DNA of 19,463 nucleotides from CAYHGV01 sp964356135 (GTDB taxonomy: Bacteria; Hydrothermota; Tepidihabitantia; CAYHGV01), in the NCBI GenBank assembly GCA_964356135.1, contig CAYHGV010000056.1:1-19463 (forward strand). Direction: 5' to 3'. Position 1 is the stretch's first letter; each line of letters begins with the position of its first letter. The notes under the pieces are model-generated. The model was not told where the DNA came from and did no database searches. It worked only from the letters and a program-made list of their open reading frames with translations. Shown here piece after piece: positions 13,590-19,463 of this stretch. Position numbers and translations under genes: made by a program.

Positions 13590-14432
13590 TTACCGTTTGT
13601 GTATCGGCACTTTAAAACCCGGCGCTCGATAGCCCACTTTATTTCCCAGCGACCCCAGCGGCCACCGGATTTGTATCGCCATCGCCGGACAGTTATTGAT
13701 ACAGCGATAGCAGACCGTGCACGCCGAACCGAATCTTACCTTTCTGCCGTTGATTTTAATGTTACCGGTCGGGCAGGTTGTAACACAGATGGCACAGAGA
13801 TTGCACTCCTTACGGATATAGATCTGCCACTTGAAGAAATTGCATGCCAGATAAAAGAAGATGAGACGCAGCGCGTCCGACACGACTCGCTCACCCAGAT
13901 TTATTGGCATCAATGCCGATTCGGCGTTGAGGATTTGCCGAACCACCCCCGCCACCTGTATTCGGCAGTCTTCAAACATTTTGTTCGCATCCTGCCGGTA
14001 GGTAAAACCAAAGGCTTTAAATATCAGCTCGCCGGTTTCTTCGTTTTTCTCCGTTAGGATCATATTGCCCGGGGTTATGAATACCGCTTCGTTGGTGATG
14101 ACGTAACCTTTCCGCCGCAGGATCGAACGTGGGTAGGCAAAACCGGCCAAGGCTTCACCACCGGAATTCAGATACAAACAGGTACGCTTCCCTTTGACCG
14201 CCGGCAGCCGGTGCAAAAATTTTATAAAAACCTTCGGCGCATTGAAGGCAAGCACCGGCGCGCCGAAAACCAGTAGGTCATACGGTTCGAATTGCTCCGG
14301 TTGCAGGTGTTGGGGCAGAAACTCGATGTTAACAAGTTCGGTCGGGTGCTCGGGCTCAAACGCAGCTTTGAGCTCTTTGGCAACAAATTCGGTATTGCCG
14401 GTTCCGGTGAAATAAAAAATTCCGATTCGCAT
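13590..14432 (-). CDS. EFR1-type protein: flavodoxin domain fused to 2x[4Fe-4S] ferredoxin
   Basis: A 280-residue cytosolic redox protein. The N-terminus (MRIGIFYFTGTGNTEFVAKEL) is a flavodoxin FMN-phosphate loop, T9-G-T-G-N13; DLLVFGAPVLAFNAPKVFIKFL and KRTCLYLNSGG continue the fold. After about residue 205 come two cluster motifs, C210-x2-C213-x2-C216-x3-C220-P and C238-x2-C241-x2-C244-x3-C248-P, each able to hold a [4Fe-4S] cluster. This is the EFR1 architecture common in anaerobes; the partner is usually unknown. The start at 14432 is preferred over an in-frame ATG at 14447, because that ATG lies in the -10 box of the promoter and homology begins at 14432. The transcript would then be nearly leaderless. 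The MFS gene follows after 10 bases. Confidence 0.88.
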   Translation of the reverse strand: MRIGIFYFTGTGNTEFVAKELKAAFEPEHPTELVNIEFLPQHLQPEQFEPYDLLVFGAPVLAFNAPKVFIKFLHRLPAVKGKRTCLYLNSGGEALAGFAYPRSILRRKGYVITNEAVFITPGNMILTEKNEETGELIFKAFGFTYRQDANKMFEDCRIQVAGVVRQILNAESALMPINLGERVVSDALRLIFFYLACNFFKWQIYIRKECNLCAICVTTCPTGNIKINGRKVRFGSACTVCYRCINNCPAMAIQIRWPLGSLGNKVGYRAPGFKVPIHKR

Positions 14433-14445
14433 GAAGACCCGCCGC

Positions 14446-14474
14446 ATTATAGGTCATGACACGAACGTTGTCAA
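14446..14474 (-). promoter_or_regulatory. Near-consensus sigma70 promoter for the EFR1-MFS operon
   Basis: On the minus strand TTGACA (14469-14474) and TATAAT (14446-14451) are both perfect and 17 bases apart. Predicted start about 14439, roughly seven bases before the ATG at 14432. CGTTCGTGTCATGACC fills most of the spacer and contains the palindrome GTCATGAC, a possible operator. Confidence 0.85.
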
Positions 14475-14510
14475 TTTAGAGTTGAGAGGTCTCTGAATAA
14501 GTCATTTTTA

Positions 14511-14702
14511 ACCACAAAGGGCACTCCCCATTAGATATTCGTTTTGAAGTTAATAAAATCAGGTAATCTAATGGGGCTCCCCATTAAATATCATTACTGT
14601 AATTAAATCAGGTAATCTAATGGAGCGCACACAAAGAAAATGATTAGAAAATTCAATGAATTATAAAAATTACTTCTTTGTGCTCTTTGTGTGCTTTGTG
14701 GT
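14511..14702. repeat. MITE-like spacer element with inverted ends and two internal palindromes (locus 2)
   Basis: The ends are inverted: ACCACAAAGGGCAC (14511-14524) against GTGCTTTGTGGT (14691-14702). Inside are two tandem palindromes: CCCCATTAGAT (14526-14536) with ATCTAATGGGG (14566-14576), a perfect 11-bp stem, and a diverged second copy from 14577 to 14625. AAATCAGGTAATCTAATGG occurs twice, exactly. It contains no open frame. It fills the gap between the EFR1 promoter and the acyltransferase stop. Confidence 0.7.
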
Positions 14703-14724
14703 AAAGATTAGTTTTTCAGTGGTT

Positions 14725-15918
14725 TTAATACGGTCGTAATAGAAACCGGGCGACGAGGTGCGCCCAGAAGAGAACCAAAAACCAGAACGCCAACCGCCGA
14801 GAAAATTGTTTCACTTGATGCCAGACCCAGACCAGTCCCACCATGACAACAATCACCCCGACCGATATCAAAGCATAACCGGACCAGCCGAGACTCGCAT
14901 CAACCAGTCCTTTTATCCCGTGCCCTAAAACCGAGCCGAAAACTAACGGTATGTGGGCGGCATACGCCAGCAGCGATTCCGCACCGACCACCGCTACGAT
15001 TGTCGTCGGTATCCCCAATGATGATTTATGCGCCACTGCCCGCTCCCATGACCAGAAACCTCCCGCCAGAATAAAAACAATTCCAAATTTAATGAAAAAC
15101 CAGGTCGGTGCGCACCAGTAGTAGTGGGTCCAGTGCCAGCTATCGAAAACCTTTTTCAACTGTAAATGGAGAATAAAATCGATTACCACCAGCCCCACTC
15201 CGATAATCACCAGCCAGCGGACGAAACGAACCTCTTTACCAGCGTTCTTTGCCTGGTCGTAGAGATAGCCGACCACTGAACCGGCGACGAGAAAACCTCC
15301 GTAGGGAAAAAGCGGAAACCGCGAACCGGCTAATCCGTTAAAATAGCCGATGACCCAGAACGGCAACTTCTGGAGGTAGTTCCAGGTAAACGGCGCGCCC
15401 AGAAAAAAAATGCCGCACAAAACCGCTGCCGCCCATACAACCCGTTCCCGTTTCCGGAAAATCAAAGTCAAGACCATGAGCAGCAGAATCGATACCCCGA
15501 TACACTGGAGAATATCGACCTGGAAAAGATTTACGAGGTCGACCCGGGTTGAACGGGTGATGGTTTTAAAAAGCGAAAAAAACGGCAGGTGCAACAGATA
15601 ACCCAAAAGAATAATACCCAAAATTCTTCGGAGCTGACGCCAGAAGAGCGGACCGAAACGTAAGAGGTCATCGAGCTTGCGCTTCATAACAATCAGAAAT
15701 AAGGCACCGGAAGTAAAAAGAAACGAGGGAGCAATGATACCGTTTATAAAATCGAGGATCCAATAGGCAGTGCTCTGGCGAATCGCCGGGGTCAGCATCG
15801 TTGAAACATGACCCTGAATCATCACCAAAACCGCAATCGCTTTGAAAAGGTCGACCCAGACCAGCCGGTCGGTTCTATGAGCACCAATCCTATGAGCACT
15901 CATCCTATGAGCACTCAT
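14725..15918 (-). CDS. Membrane acyltransferase, HGSNAT-like (DUF1624/acyltransferase-3 type)
   Basis: About 397 residues with ten or so hydrophobic segments. The N-terminal RLVWVDLFKAIAVLVMIQGH has the D-x-x-(R/K)-x...-H pattern of the DUF1624/heparan-alpha-glucosaminide N-acetyltransferase-like group, in which a conserved His takes part in acyl transfer. Further on are PYGGFLVAGSVVGYLYD, HYYWCAPTWFFIKFGIVFIL and GAESLLAYAAHIPLVFG, which fit the same family. The acceptor is unknown; cell-surface sugars are a reasonable guess. The start is ambiguous: two 15-base direct repeats supply ATG codons at 15918 and 15903, and a TTG at 15945 lies in a palindrome. None has a Shine-Dalgarno sequence. 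The real protein may begin anywhere before T-D-R-L-V-W. Confidence 0.75.
   Translation of the reverse strand: MSAHRMSAHRIGAHRTDRLVWVDLFKAIAVLVMIQGHVSTMLTPAIRQSTAYWILDFINGIIAPSFLFTSGALFLIVMKRKLDDLLRFGPLFWRQLRRILGIILLGYLLHLPFFSLFKTITRSTRVDLVNLFQVDILQCIGVSILLLMVLTLIFRKRERVVWAAAVLCGIFFLGAPFTWNYLQKLPFWVIGYFNGLAGSRFPLFPYGGFLVAGSVVGYLYDQAKNAGKEVRFVRWLVIIGVGLVVIDFILHLQLKKVFDSWHWTHYYWCAPTWFFIKFGIVFILAGGFWSWERAVAHKSSLGIPTTIVAVVGAESLLAYAAHIPLVFGSVLGHGIKGLVDASLGWSGYALISVGVIVVMVGLVWVWHQVKQFSRRLAFWFLVLFWAHLVARFLLRPY
15874..15918 (-). repeat. 15-base tandem repeat at the start of the acyltransferase gene
   Basis: On the minus strand ATGAGTGCTCATAGG occurs twice in tandem (15918-15904 and 15903-15889), then a diverged ATTGGTGCTCATAGA (15888-15874). 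Each unit contains ATGAG..CTCAT, a 5-bp inverted repeat. They encode MSAHR-MSAHR-IGAHR and provide two in-frame ATG codons. Confidence 0.85.
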
Positions 15919-15933
15919 CGAATTGCCCGCATG

Positions 15934-15963
15934 GTATTGAATCAATACAATTTAAAAAATTGT
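15934..15963. other. Two overlapping palindromes upstream of the acyltransferase
   Basis: GTATTG-AAT-CAATAC (15934-15948) and ACAATTT-AAA-AAATTGT (15947-15963) are perfect inverted repeats with 6- and 7-bp arms that share two bases. They lie just before the first possible ATG, so they could be operator sites; they could equally belong to the repeat next to them. Confidence 0.45.
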
Positions 15964-16016
15964 AGCGGTTTGATTTATCAAACACCGAGATTGTGTCGCA
16001 TGAATGCGACCGCTAC
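15962..16016. repeat. Three-way-junction palindromic element
   Basis: GTAGCGG (15962-15968) pairs with CCGCTAC (16010-16016) and encloses two perfect hairpins: GTTTGAT-TT-ATCAAAC (15968-15983) and GTCGCAT-GA-ATGCGAC (15995-16010). The result is a compact cloverleaf-like fold of 55 bases on either strand. It lies between the MetE C-half gene and the acyltransferase gene. Confidence 0.7.
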
Positions 16017-16030
16017 CACTAACCCTTTCA

Positions 16031-17185
16031 TTATCTTTGTTTAATTTCCTGCCGAGCCAATTCAACACCTTTAACCATAGTGTTGAGCTTAGCAAAGGCG
16101 ACCCGCCAGCTCCGGGTCCGTAACCCGCAGTCGGGATTGACAAAGATGCGTTCGGGCGGAATAACCTCTGCGGCATGTAGAATCCGGTCTCGAACCACCT
16201 CCGCCGTTTCAATCTCGTCGGTATGGACATCGAGGACTCCTAACCCAACCTCGCGCGTATCCTGATTTTGCTTCATCAACTCCAGGAATGGATAACCTCG
16301 CTGGTTTGCAAATTCAAAGGTATACTGAACGCAATTCTCCAGCTCTAAAATTGCCGGATAGAGGAGTGAATAATCAGAAAAGCAGATGTGGAGATTGAAG
16401 CGGCAGTTGATACCGCGGGTCGATTCGTTAAATGATTTAACAAAGATACCGACTTCGTCCGGTCGGGTCGTTGCTGCCGGTTCATCAATTTGGACCATGG
16501 CTGCACCGGCTGCAACCAGTGCCTCGATAGTGGGTCGGATAATCTCTTTTGCCAAATCAAGAGCAAACTCATCATTCGCTTTCCTGACTGCACTTTTAAT
16601 ATTTGTTCCTTTTTCCTGCCACTTTCGGCGATAGAACTCATTAAACGACCAGTTCATAATCGTATAGGCACCGGTGATCGGAACCTTCAGCGGTCGCGCG
16701 GTCTTCGTTTTCAACCCGGTAAACTCTGCCCGATGATAGAATTCTTTCAGTCTCGGTTTATCGACACAGGCCGCCTTTTTATAGTATTTGTTATCAAAAC
16801 TCCGAACTTCACCGTAAAACCGAAAACCCTCGATACAGGTAACGGGCTCCTCGTACATCTCAATCCGCTGCTGCTCGCCGTCATAGACAATATCGAGCCC
16901 AACCTTCTCAAAACACTTAATGACGAGGAAACTTGACCATTCTTTCAGTTTTGATTTTTCCTCGGCGGTCAATTCTTTTTTGTCAATCAGCACCTCCGGC
17001 TCATCGCGATCGGCGATACCGGCAAAGTCGAACCAGTAACGGAACTCTGACCGGTCATTCTCATTCAGCTCCACTCCGCGCAGCTTCTTTACCAGCCAAT
17101 TCGGTTTAGCGATGCTGCCAATCTCCTGAGTCGGGAAAAGAGGCAGTGCATAGTCCACAGTGCTTAGTCCATAGTGTCTTTTCAT
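16031..17185 (-). CDS. Cobalamin-independent methionine synthase, C-terminal (catalytic) half, MetE family
   Basis: A 384-residue protein of the MetE C-terminal family (Meth_synt_2), which moves a methyl group to homocysteine. The zinc site is complete: H266 and C268 in LHICFSDY, E291 in TFEFANQRG, and C353 in NPDCGLRTRSW; homocysteine-side IDEPA (D234) is present. E-I-G-S-I near 21 and AYTIMNWS are typical. Full MetE is about 750 residues; this form is like the single-domain core enzymes of archaea and some anaerobes, whose methyl donor may be a methylated corrinoid protein rather than polyglutamyl methyl-THF. ATG 17185 is three bases after the stop of the N-half gene. The first 15 residues lie in low-complexity DNA (GGACTA/GGACTAT repeats), so the real start may be later. 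Confidence 0.86.
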   Translation of the reverse strand: MKRHYGLSTVDYALPLFPTQEIGSIAKPNWLVKKLRGVELNENDRSEFRYWFDFAGIADRDEPEVLIDKKELTAEEKSKLKEWSSFLVIKCFEKVGLDIVYDGEQQRIEMYEEPVTCIEGFRFYGEVRSFDNKYYKKAACVDKPRLKEFYHRAEFTGLKTKTARPLKVPITGAYTIMNWSFNEFYRRKWQEKGTNIKSAVRKANDEFALDLAKEIIRPTIEALVAAGAAMVQIDEPAATTRPDEVGIFVKSFNESTRGINCRFNLHICFSDYSLLYPAILELENCVQYTFEFANQRGYPFLELMKQNQDTREVGLGVLDVHTDEIETAEVVRDRILHAAEVIPPERIFVNPDCGLRTRSWRVAFAKLNTMVKGVELARQEIKQR

Positions 17186-17188
17186 ATC

Positions 17189-18133
17189 TTATTTTTCCCC
17201 TATTATCAATCGACTGGTCTCGGTTAATATCTCAACTTTCTTCGTAGCGATCGAATAGGGCAGGAAATCGAGGTCGCAGTTGGGACCGATGTAGAATTTT
17301 TTTATTTTCAGCCGCTCAATAACTTTTCGCGCAAAATCGGCAGCCGCTTCCGGCTCTTCCAAAAGGGAATTCTGGGCATCAATGATACCGAAACCAATCT
17401 TTTTATCGGTCTCGAAATCCAGCTCCTCTAACGGTGTTGCGATACAGTCAATCCCCAGGGCATCGACCGGCAGTTCTAAAAGGTCGGTCAATTGAGAAAA
17501 ATCGCCAAAAGGCAGGTGAACCGAGGTCTCAACTTTGAGATTGCTGATAAGTGTTCTATACGCTTCCAGCGTTTCTGCGACCGGAGTGAACCCTCTCCGT
17601 GCTCCCCAATAACTGAGACACGGTTCTGAGAATTGGATACCCTTCACGCCTTTCGTTTCAAGATGCTTCGCCCAGCGGTTTAATAGTAGCGCCGCCGCTC
17701 TCAGTGCTTCCAAAGTCTGTTTCTCATACCAGTCACTCATACCGGCAAAACTCACCGGTCCGGGAAGAATTATTTTACTATTCGCGGGAAGAAGTTCCCA
17801 ATAAAAGAACCGGTCGAGCTCCTCCGGATTGAACCGGGGGCTGCCGAGAATGAGCGGCTTGCGATAAAAGGTATTCGTCTCAAAAAACCTGGTTAATGGC
17901 CCGAGCTCAATTCCTGAAACCGCAGTCAACGGCCGGAGCAGGTCCTGCCAGCGGAGAGAACCGTCGGTTACAATTTCAAAATCCTTTTGTAAACCGATGA
18001 TTGCTTCGGTATCCTTTTTGCGCTGATCCTCCAATTCTCCTTCTGGACAACGGCCCCGGTCATAATCCCGGCTCTTTCGAATCAAATCCGGCGACCGGGC
18101 AAAAATTCCGGTAAGCTGAGCAGGCAGTTTCAT
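17189..18133 (-). CDS. MetE-family protein resembling the N-terminal half of methionine synthase
   Basis: About 314 residues from ATG 18133. The order of motifs follows the MetE N-domain (Meth_synt_1): IILPGPVSFAGMSDW, KGVKGIQFSEPCLSYWGARRGF, LPVDALGIDCIATPLEEL, KIGFGIIDAQNSLLEE and KKFYIGPNCDLDFLPYS. In full-length MetE this half binds the folate tail and does not bind catalytic zinc. Here a His remains (VHLPFGDF) where the catalytic half has HxC, but the Cys is Pro, and a Cys is kept in GPNCDL. It could be a partner subunit of the next gene, or a separate methyltransferase with an altered site. An in-frame GTG at 18163 lies inside an ACCAC repeat and is not preferred. The catalytic-half gene follows after three bases, so the two are co-translated. 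Confidence 0.78.
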   Translation of the reverse strand: MKLPAQLTGIFARSPDLIRKSRDYDRGRCPEGELEDQRKKDTEAIIGLQKDFEIVTDGSLRWQDLLRPLTAVSGIELGPLTRFFETNTFYRKPLILGSPRFNPEELDRFFYWELLPANSKIILPGPVSFAGMSDWYEKQTLEALRAAALLLNRWAKHLETKGVKGIQFSEPCLSYWGARRGFTPVAETLEAYRTLISNLKVETSVHLPFGDFSQLTDLLELPVDALGIDCIATPLEELDFETDKKIGFGIIDAQNSLLEEPEAAADFARKVIERLKIKKFYIGPNCDLDFLPYSIATKKVEILTETSRLIIGEK

Positions 18134-18158
18134 CTCGGACAAAAGATTAATAGTTGAA

Positions 18159-18173
18159 ACCACGGATGGACAC
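18159..18173. repeat. ACCAC...GGACAC motif at locus 3
   Basis: ACCACGGATGGACAC matches ACCACCGAGGACAC (11933) and ACCACAAAGGGCAC (14511). It lies 26 bases upstream of the MetE N-half ATG. Confidence 0.5.
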
Positions 18174-18207
18174 AGATTTTTTAAAGATTAAAAATGAATA
18201 TCCGGGT

Positions 18208-18306
18208 TGATGTCGCTGCGCTCCATCTATGCTGCGCATTTGATGTCGCTGCGCTCCATCTATGCTGCGCATTTGATGTCGCTGCGCTCCATCTATGCTG
18301 CGCATT
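18208..18306. repeat. 33-base tandem repeat, three exact copies
   Basis: Three identical 33-base units (18208-18240, 18241-18273, 18274-18306), each with TGATGTCGCTGCGCTCCATC at its start and GCTGCGCATT at its end. On the minus strand each unit reads MRSIDGAQRHQ in an open frame. One diverged copy is found about 11 kb away at 7373-7405. No promoter or conserved gene explains it. It lies between the HSMT/MTHFR gene and the MetE N-half gene. Confidence 0.92.
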
Positions 18307-18319
18307 ATATCTGGGTCCA

Positions 18320-18420
18320 CCCCGTTAGATAATTCTCTTTCCGCTTTAACCCGACAAATCGATTTACTCCCATGCGACAATCCTGTTGCCATAGGCTTGG
18401 TTGCTAAATATCTAAGGGGG
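18320..18420. repeat. Inverted-end spacer element, CCCCGTTAGATA...TATCTAAGGGGG (locus 3)
   Basis: The ends CCCCGTTAGATA (18320-18331) and TATCTAAGGGGG (18409-18420) form a 12-bp inverted repeat with one mismatch around 77 bases. The end sequence is close to CCCCATTAGATA at 14526. It stops 11 bases before the stop codon of the HSMT/MTHFR gene. No SAM or T-box riboswitch features were recognised in this spacer. Confidence 0.6.
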
Positions 18421-18431
18421 TTCATCGGTGG

Positions 18432-19463
18432 TTACGTTCTCAAAAGCTCTTTCACTAACTCGTAGTGACCAAGTGGCGGCATGATGCAGATACCGTTGAC
18501 CAAGTTTTGCAGCCGGCTGATAAGCTCCCGGCTGATTCTTATTCCTTCTTCCATTTTATCCGACTTTTCCATCCGGTCTCGAATGGTCTTGGGAATGGTG
18601 ATTCCCGGCACTTCGTTATGCAGGTATTCGGCTTGGTGATGGCTCAAAAGCGGCAGCACACCGGCAAAGACCGGTACTTTAAATTTCTTGACCTCGCTTG
18701 AAAATTGCTCAAACTTTTCTAAGTCGAACACCGGTTGGGTGATGATAAAACCCGCTCCGGCTTTTATTTTCTTTGATAACCCTATGAACTCCCGGTTCAA
18801 ATCATCCGGCGCTCCATTGGCTCCTGCCCCAATCCAGAAACCGGTATTCGACGATAACGGATTCCCCAAACCATCCTCACCCCGATTCAGCTTCAGGGCG
18901 ATTTCCACCAGTCCCAGGGCATTCAGCTCATAAACCGCCACTGCAAACGGGTAATCGCCGGCTGGGGGTGGGTCACCGGTCAGGGCAAGAATATTATCAA
19001 CCCCCAGAGCAGAAATTCCCAAAAGGTCAGCCTGGAGACCGAGAACATTCCGGTCCCGGCAGGTAATGTGGAGGATGACCTCAAGCCCGATTTTATGTTT
19101 CACCTGATAGGCTATGGGTAGAGGATTCATCCTCACCCGAGCCATAGGGCTATCCGAAATCGAAACCGCATCCACACCTATGTTCAAGAACTCCGAAGCG
19201 ACCTTAAGTTCATTGTCAAGCTTGGTCCCTTTCGGAGTATCCATTTCAACAATCACAATAAATTTATTCTCCGATTTCGCCTTAAGGGGAGTTGTTGCCG
19301 GTTTAAAAGACAGTGGCTTTTGTCCGTCGGATTTAGGAACCGGTTTCGCCCTCGGTGCCTTCACCGCCAACCCTTTTACCGCCCGGGCAATAGCGGCAAT
19401 ATGCTCAGGTGTAGTGCCACAACAGCCTCCGACAATCGAAACACCGGACCGGGCAAATCGCTG
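18432..19463 (-). CDS. Bifunctional homocysteine S-methyltransferase / 5,10-methylene-THF reductase, 5' part outside the window
   Basis: The frame is open to the right edge; 343 residues are visible. The first 24 or so are the end of a homocysteine S-methyltransferase (MetH-N/BHMT) domain: SGVSIVGGCCGTTPEHIAAI contains the zinc-binding Cys-Cys pair. A Lys/Pro-rich linker (KAPRAKPVPKSDGQ...) leads to an MTHFR domain: FIVIVEMDTPKG with the catalytic Glu position, VSISDSP, ILALTGDPPPAGDYP with the FAD-side Asp, AGAGFIITQPVFD with the substrate-binding Gln, and VFAGVLPL. The whole has the YitJ-type fusion layout. It makes methyl-THF and may also methylate homocysteine. A TTG at 19370 is not the start, because homology continues in frame upstream of it. 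The two MetE-type genes follow on the same strand after a repeat-rich spacer. Confidence 0.93.
   Translation of the reverse strand, partial: QRFARSGVSIVGGCCGTTPEHIAAIARAVKGLAVKAPRAKPVPKSDGQKPLSFKPATTPLKAKSENKFIVIVEMDTPKGTKLDNELKVASEFLNIGVDAVSISDSPMARVRMNPLPIAYQVKHKIGLEVILHITCRDRNVLGLQADLLGISALGVDNILALTGDPPPAGDYPFAVAVYELNALGLVEIALKLNRGEDGLGNPLSSNTGFWIGAGANGAPDDLNREFIGLSKKIKAGAGFIITQPVFDLEKFEQFSSEVKKFKVPVFAGVLPLLSHHQAEYLHNEVPGITIPKTIRDRMEKSDKMEEGIRISRELISRLQNLVNGICIMPPLGHYELVKELLRT

Noticed and set aside
14433..14447. ATG at 14447 as the start of the EFR1-type gene
   Set aside because: This ATG overlaps the perfect -10 box of the promoter, and flavodoxin homology starts at the ATG at 14432.
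18208..18306. CRISPR array
   Set aside because: The units are directly tandem with no spacers between them, and no cas genes are present.
18307..18431. SAM riboswitch or T-box in the methionine cluster spacer
   Set aside because: No conserved riboswitch core or T-box sequence was recognised; the spacer is explained better by inverted-end repeats.
19300..19370. TTG at 19370 as the start of the MTHFR gene
   Set aside because: The frame continues upstream with the GGCCGTTPEHI zinc motif of a homocysteine S-methyltransferase, so this is the inside of a fusion cut by the window edge.

Overview
The window looks like a chromosomal segment of a Gram-negative-type bacterium from an uncultured or poorly sampled lineage, probably in or near the FCB superphylum candidate phyla. 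That placement is inference. It rests on an outer-membrane POTRA protein at the left edge, a lipobox lipoprotein, a secreted Asp-box protein ending in a FlgD-Ig-like sorting-type domain, and many dispersed short palindromes in spacers. No phage, plasmid, transposase or CRISPR locus was seen; most genes are core housekeeping genes.

Layout. 1-828 (minus): start of a POTRA/BamA-type protein overlapping an HNH endonuclease. 951-1201: two divergent tRNA-Ala genes (GGC minus, TGC plus), each with a readable sigma70-type promoter. 1219-5923 (plus): secreted Asp-box protein, small lipoprotein, rfbD, ispE, tRNA-Gln(TTG), prs. 6021-10519 (plus): a promoter, then rplY, pth, ychF, rpsF, ssb, rpsR, rplI and a bifunctional-nuclease (DUF151) gene. 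10712-11917 (plus): tyrS. 11918-12367: a 450-base convergent spacer full of palindromes. 12368-14432 (minus): a flavodoxin/2x[4Fe-4S] protein followed by an FLVCR-like MFS transporter, read from a near-consensus promoter. 14725-15918 (minus): a membrane acyltransferase. 16031-19463 (minus): a methionine cluster made of a homocysteine S-methyltransferase/MTHFR fusion (cut by the window edge) and two adjacent MetE-family genes that look like the N- and C-halves of cobalamin-independent methionine synthase.

How the genes fit together. The central block is translation and nucleotide supply: PRPP synthase, L25, peptidyl-tRNA hydrolase, YchF, S6, SSB, S18, L9, and then TyrRS. The right end makes methionine: the MTHFR domain supplies methyl-THF, and three potential homocysteine methyltransferase modules sit in one unidirectional cluster.

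Most notable observations: (1) ispE has no stop codon before the tRNA-Gln gene, so its last 23 codons are the tRNA and its TAA directly follows the tRNA 3' end; processing the tRNA would destroy the ispE message. (2) The MetE function appears split in two genes, and the N-half keeps some but not all zinc-site residues. (3) At least three families of short repeats are shared between distant spacers, and two other short tandem repeats lie inside coding sequences. (4) Three strong promoters sit so close to start codons that leaderless transcripts are predicted. All family assignments come from reading motifs by eye; no database search was run.
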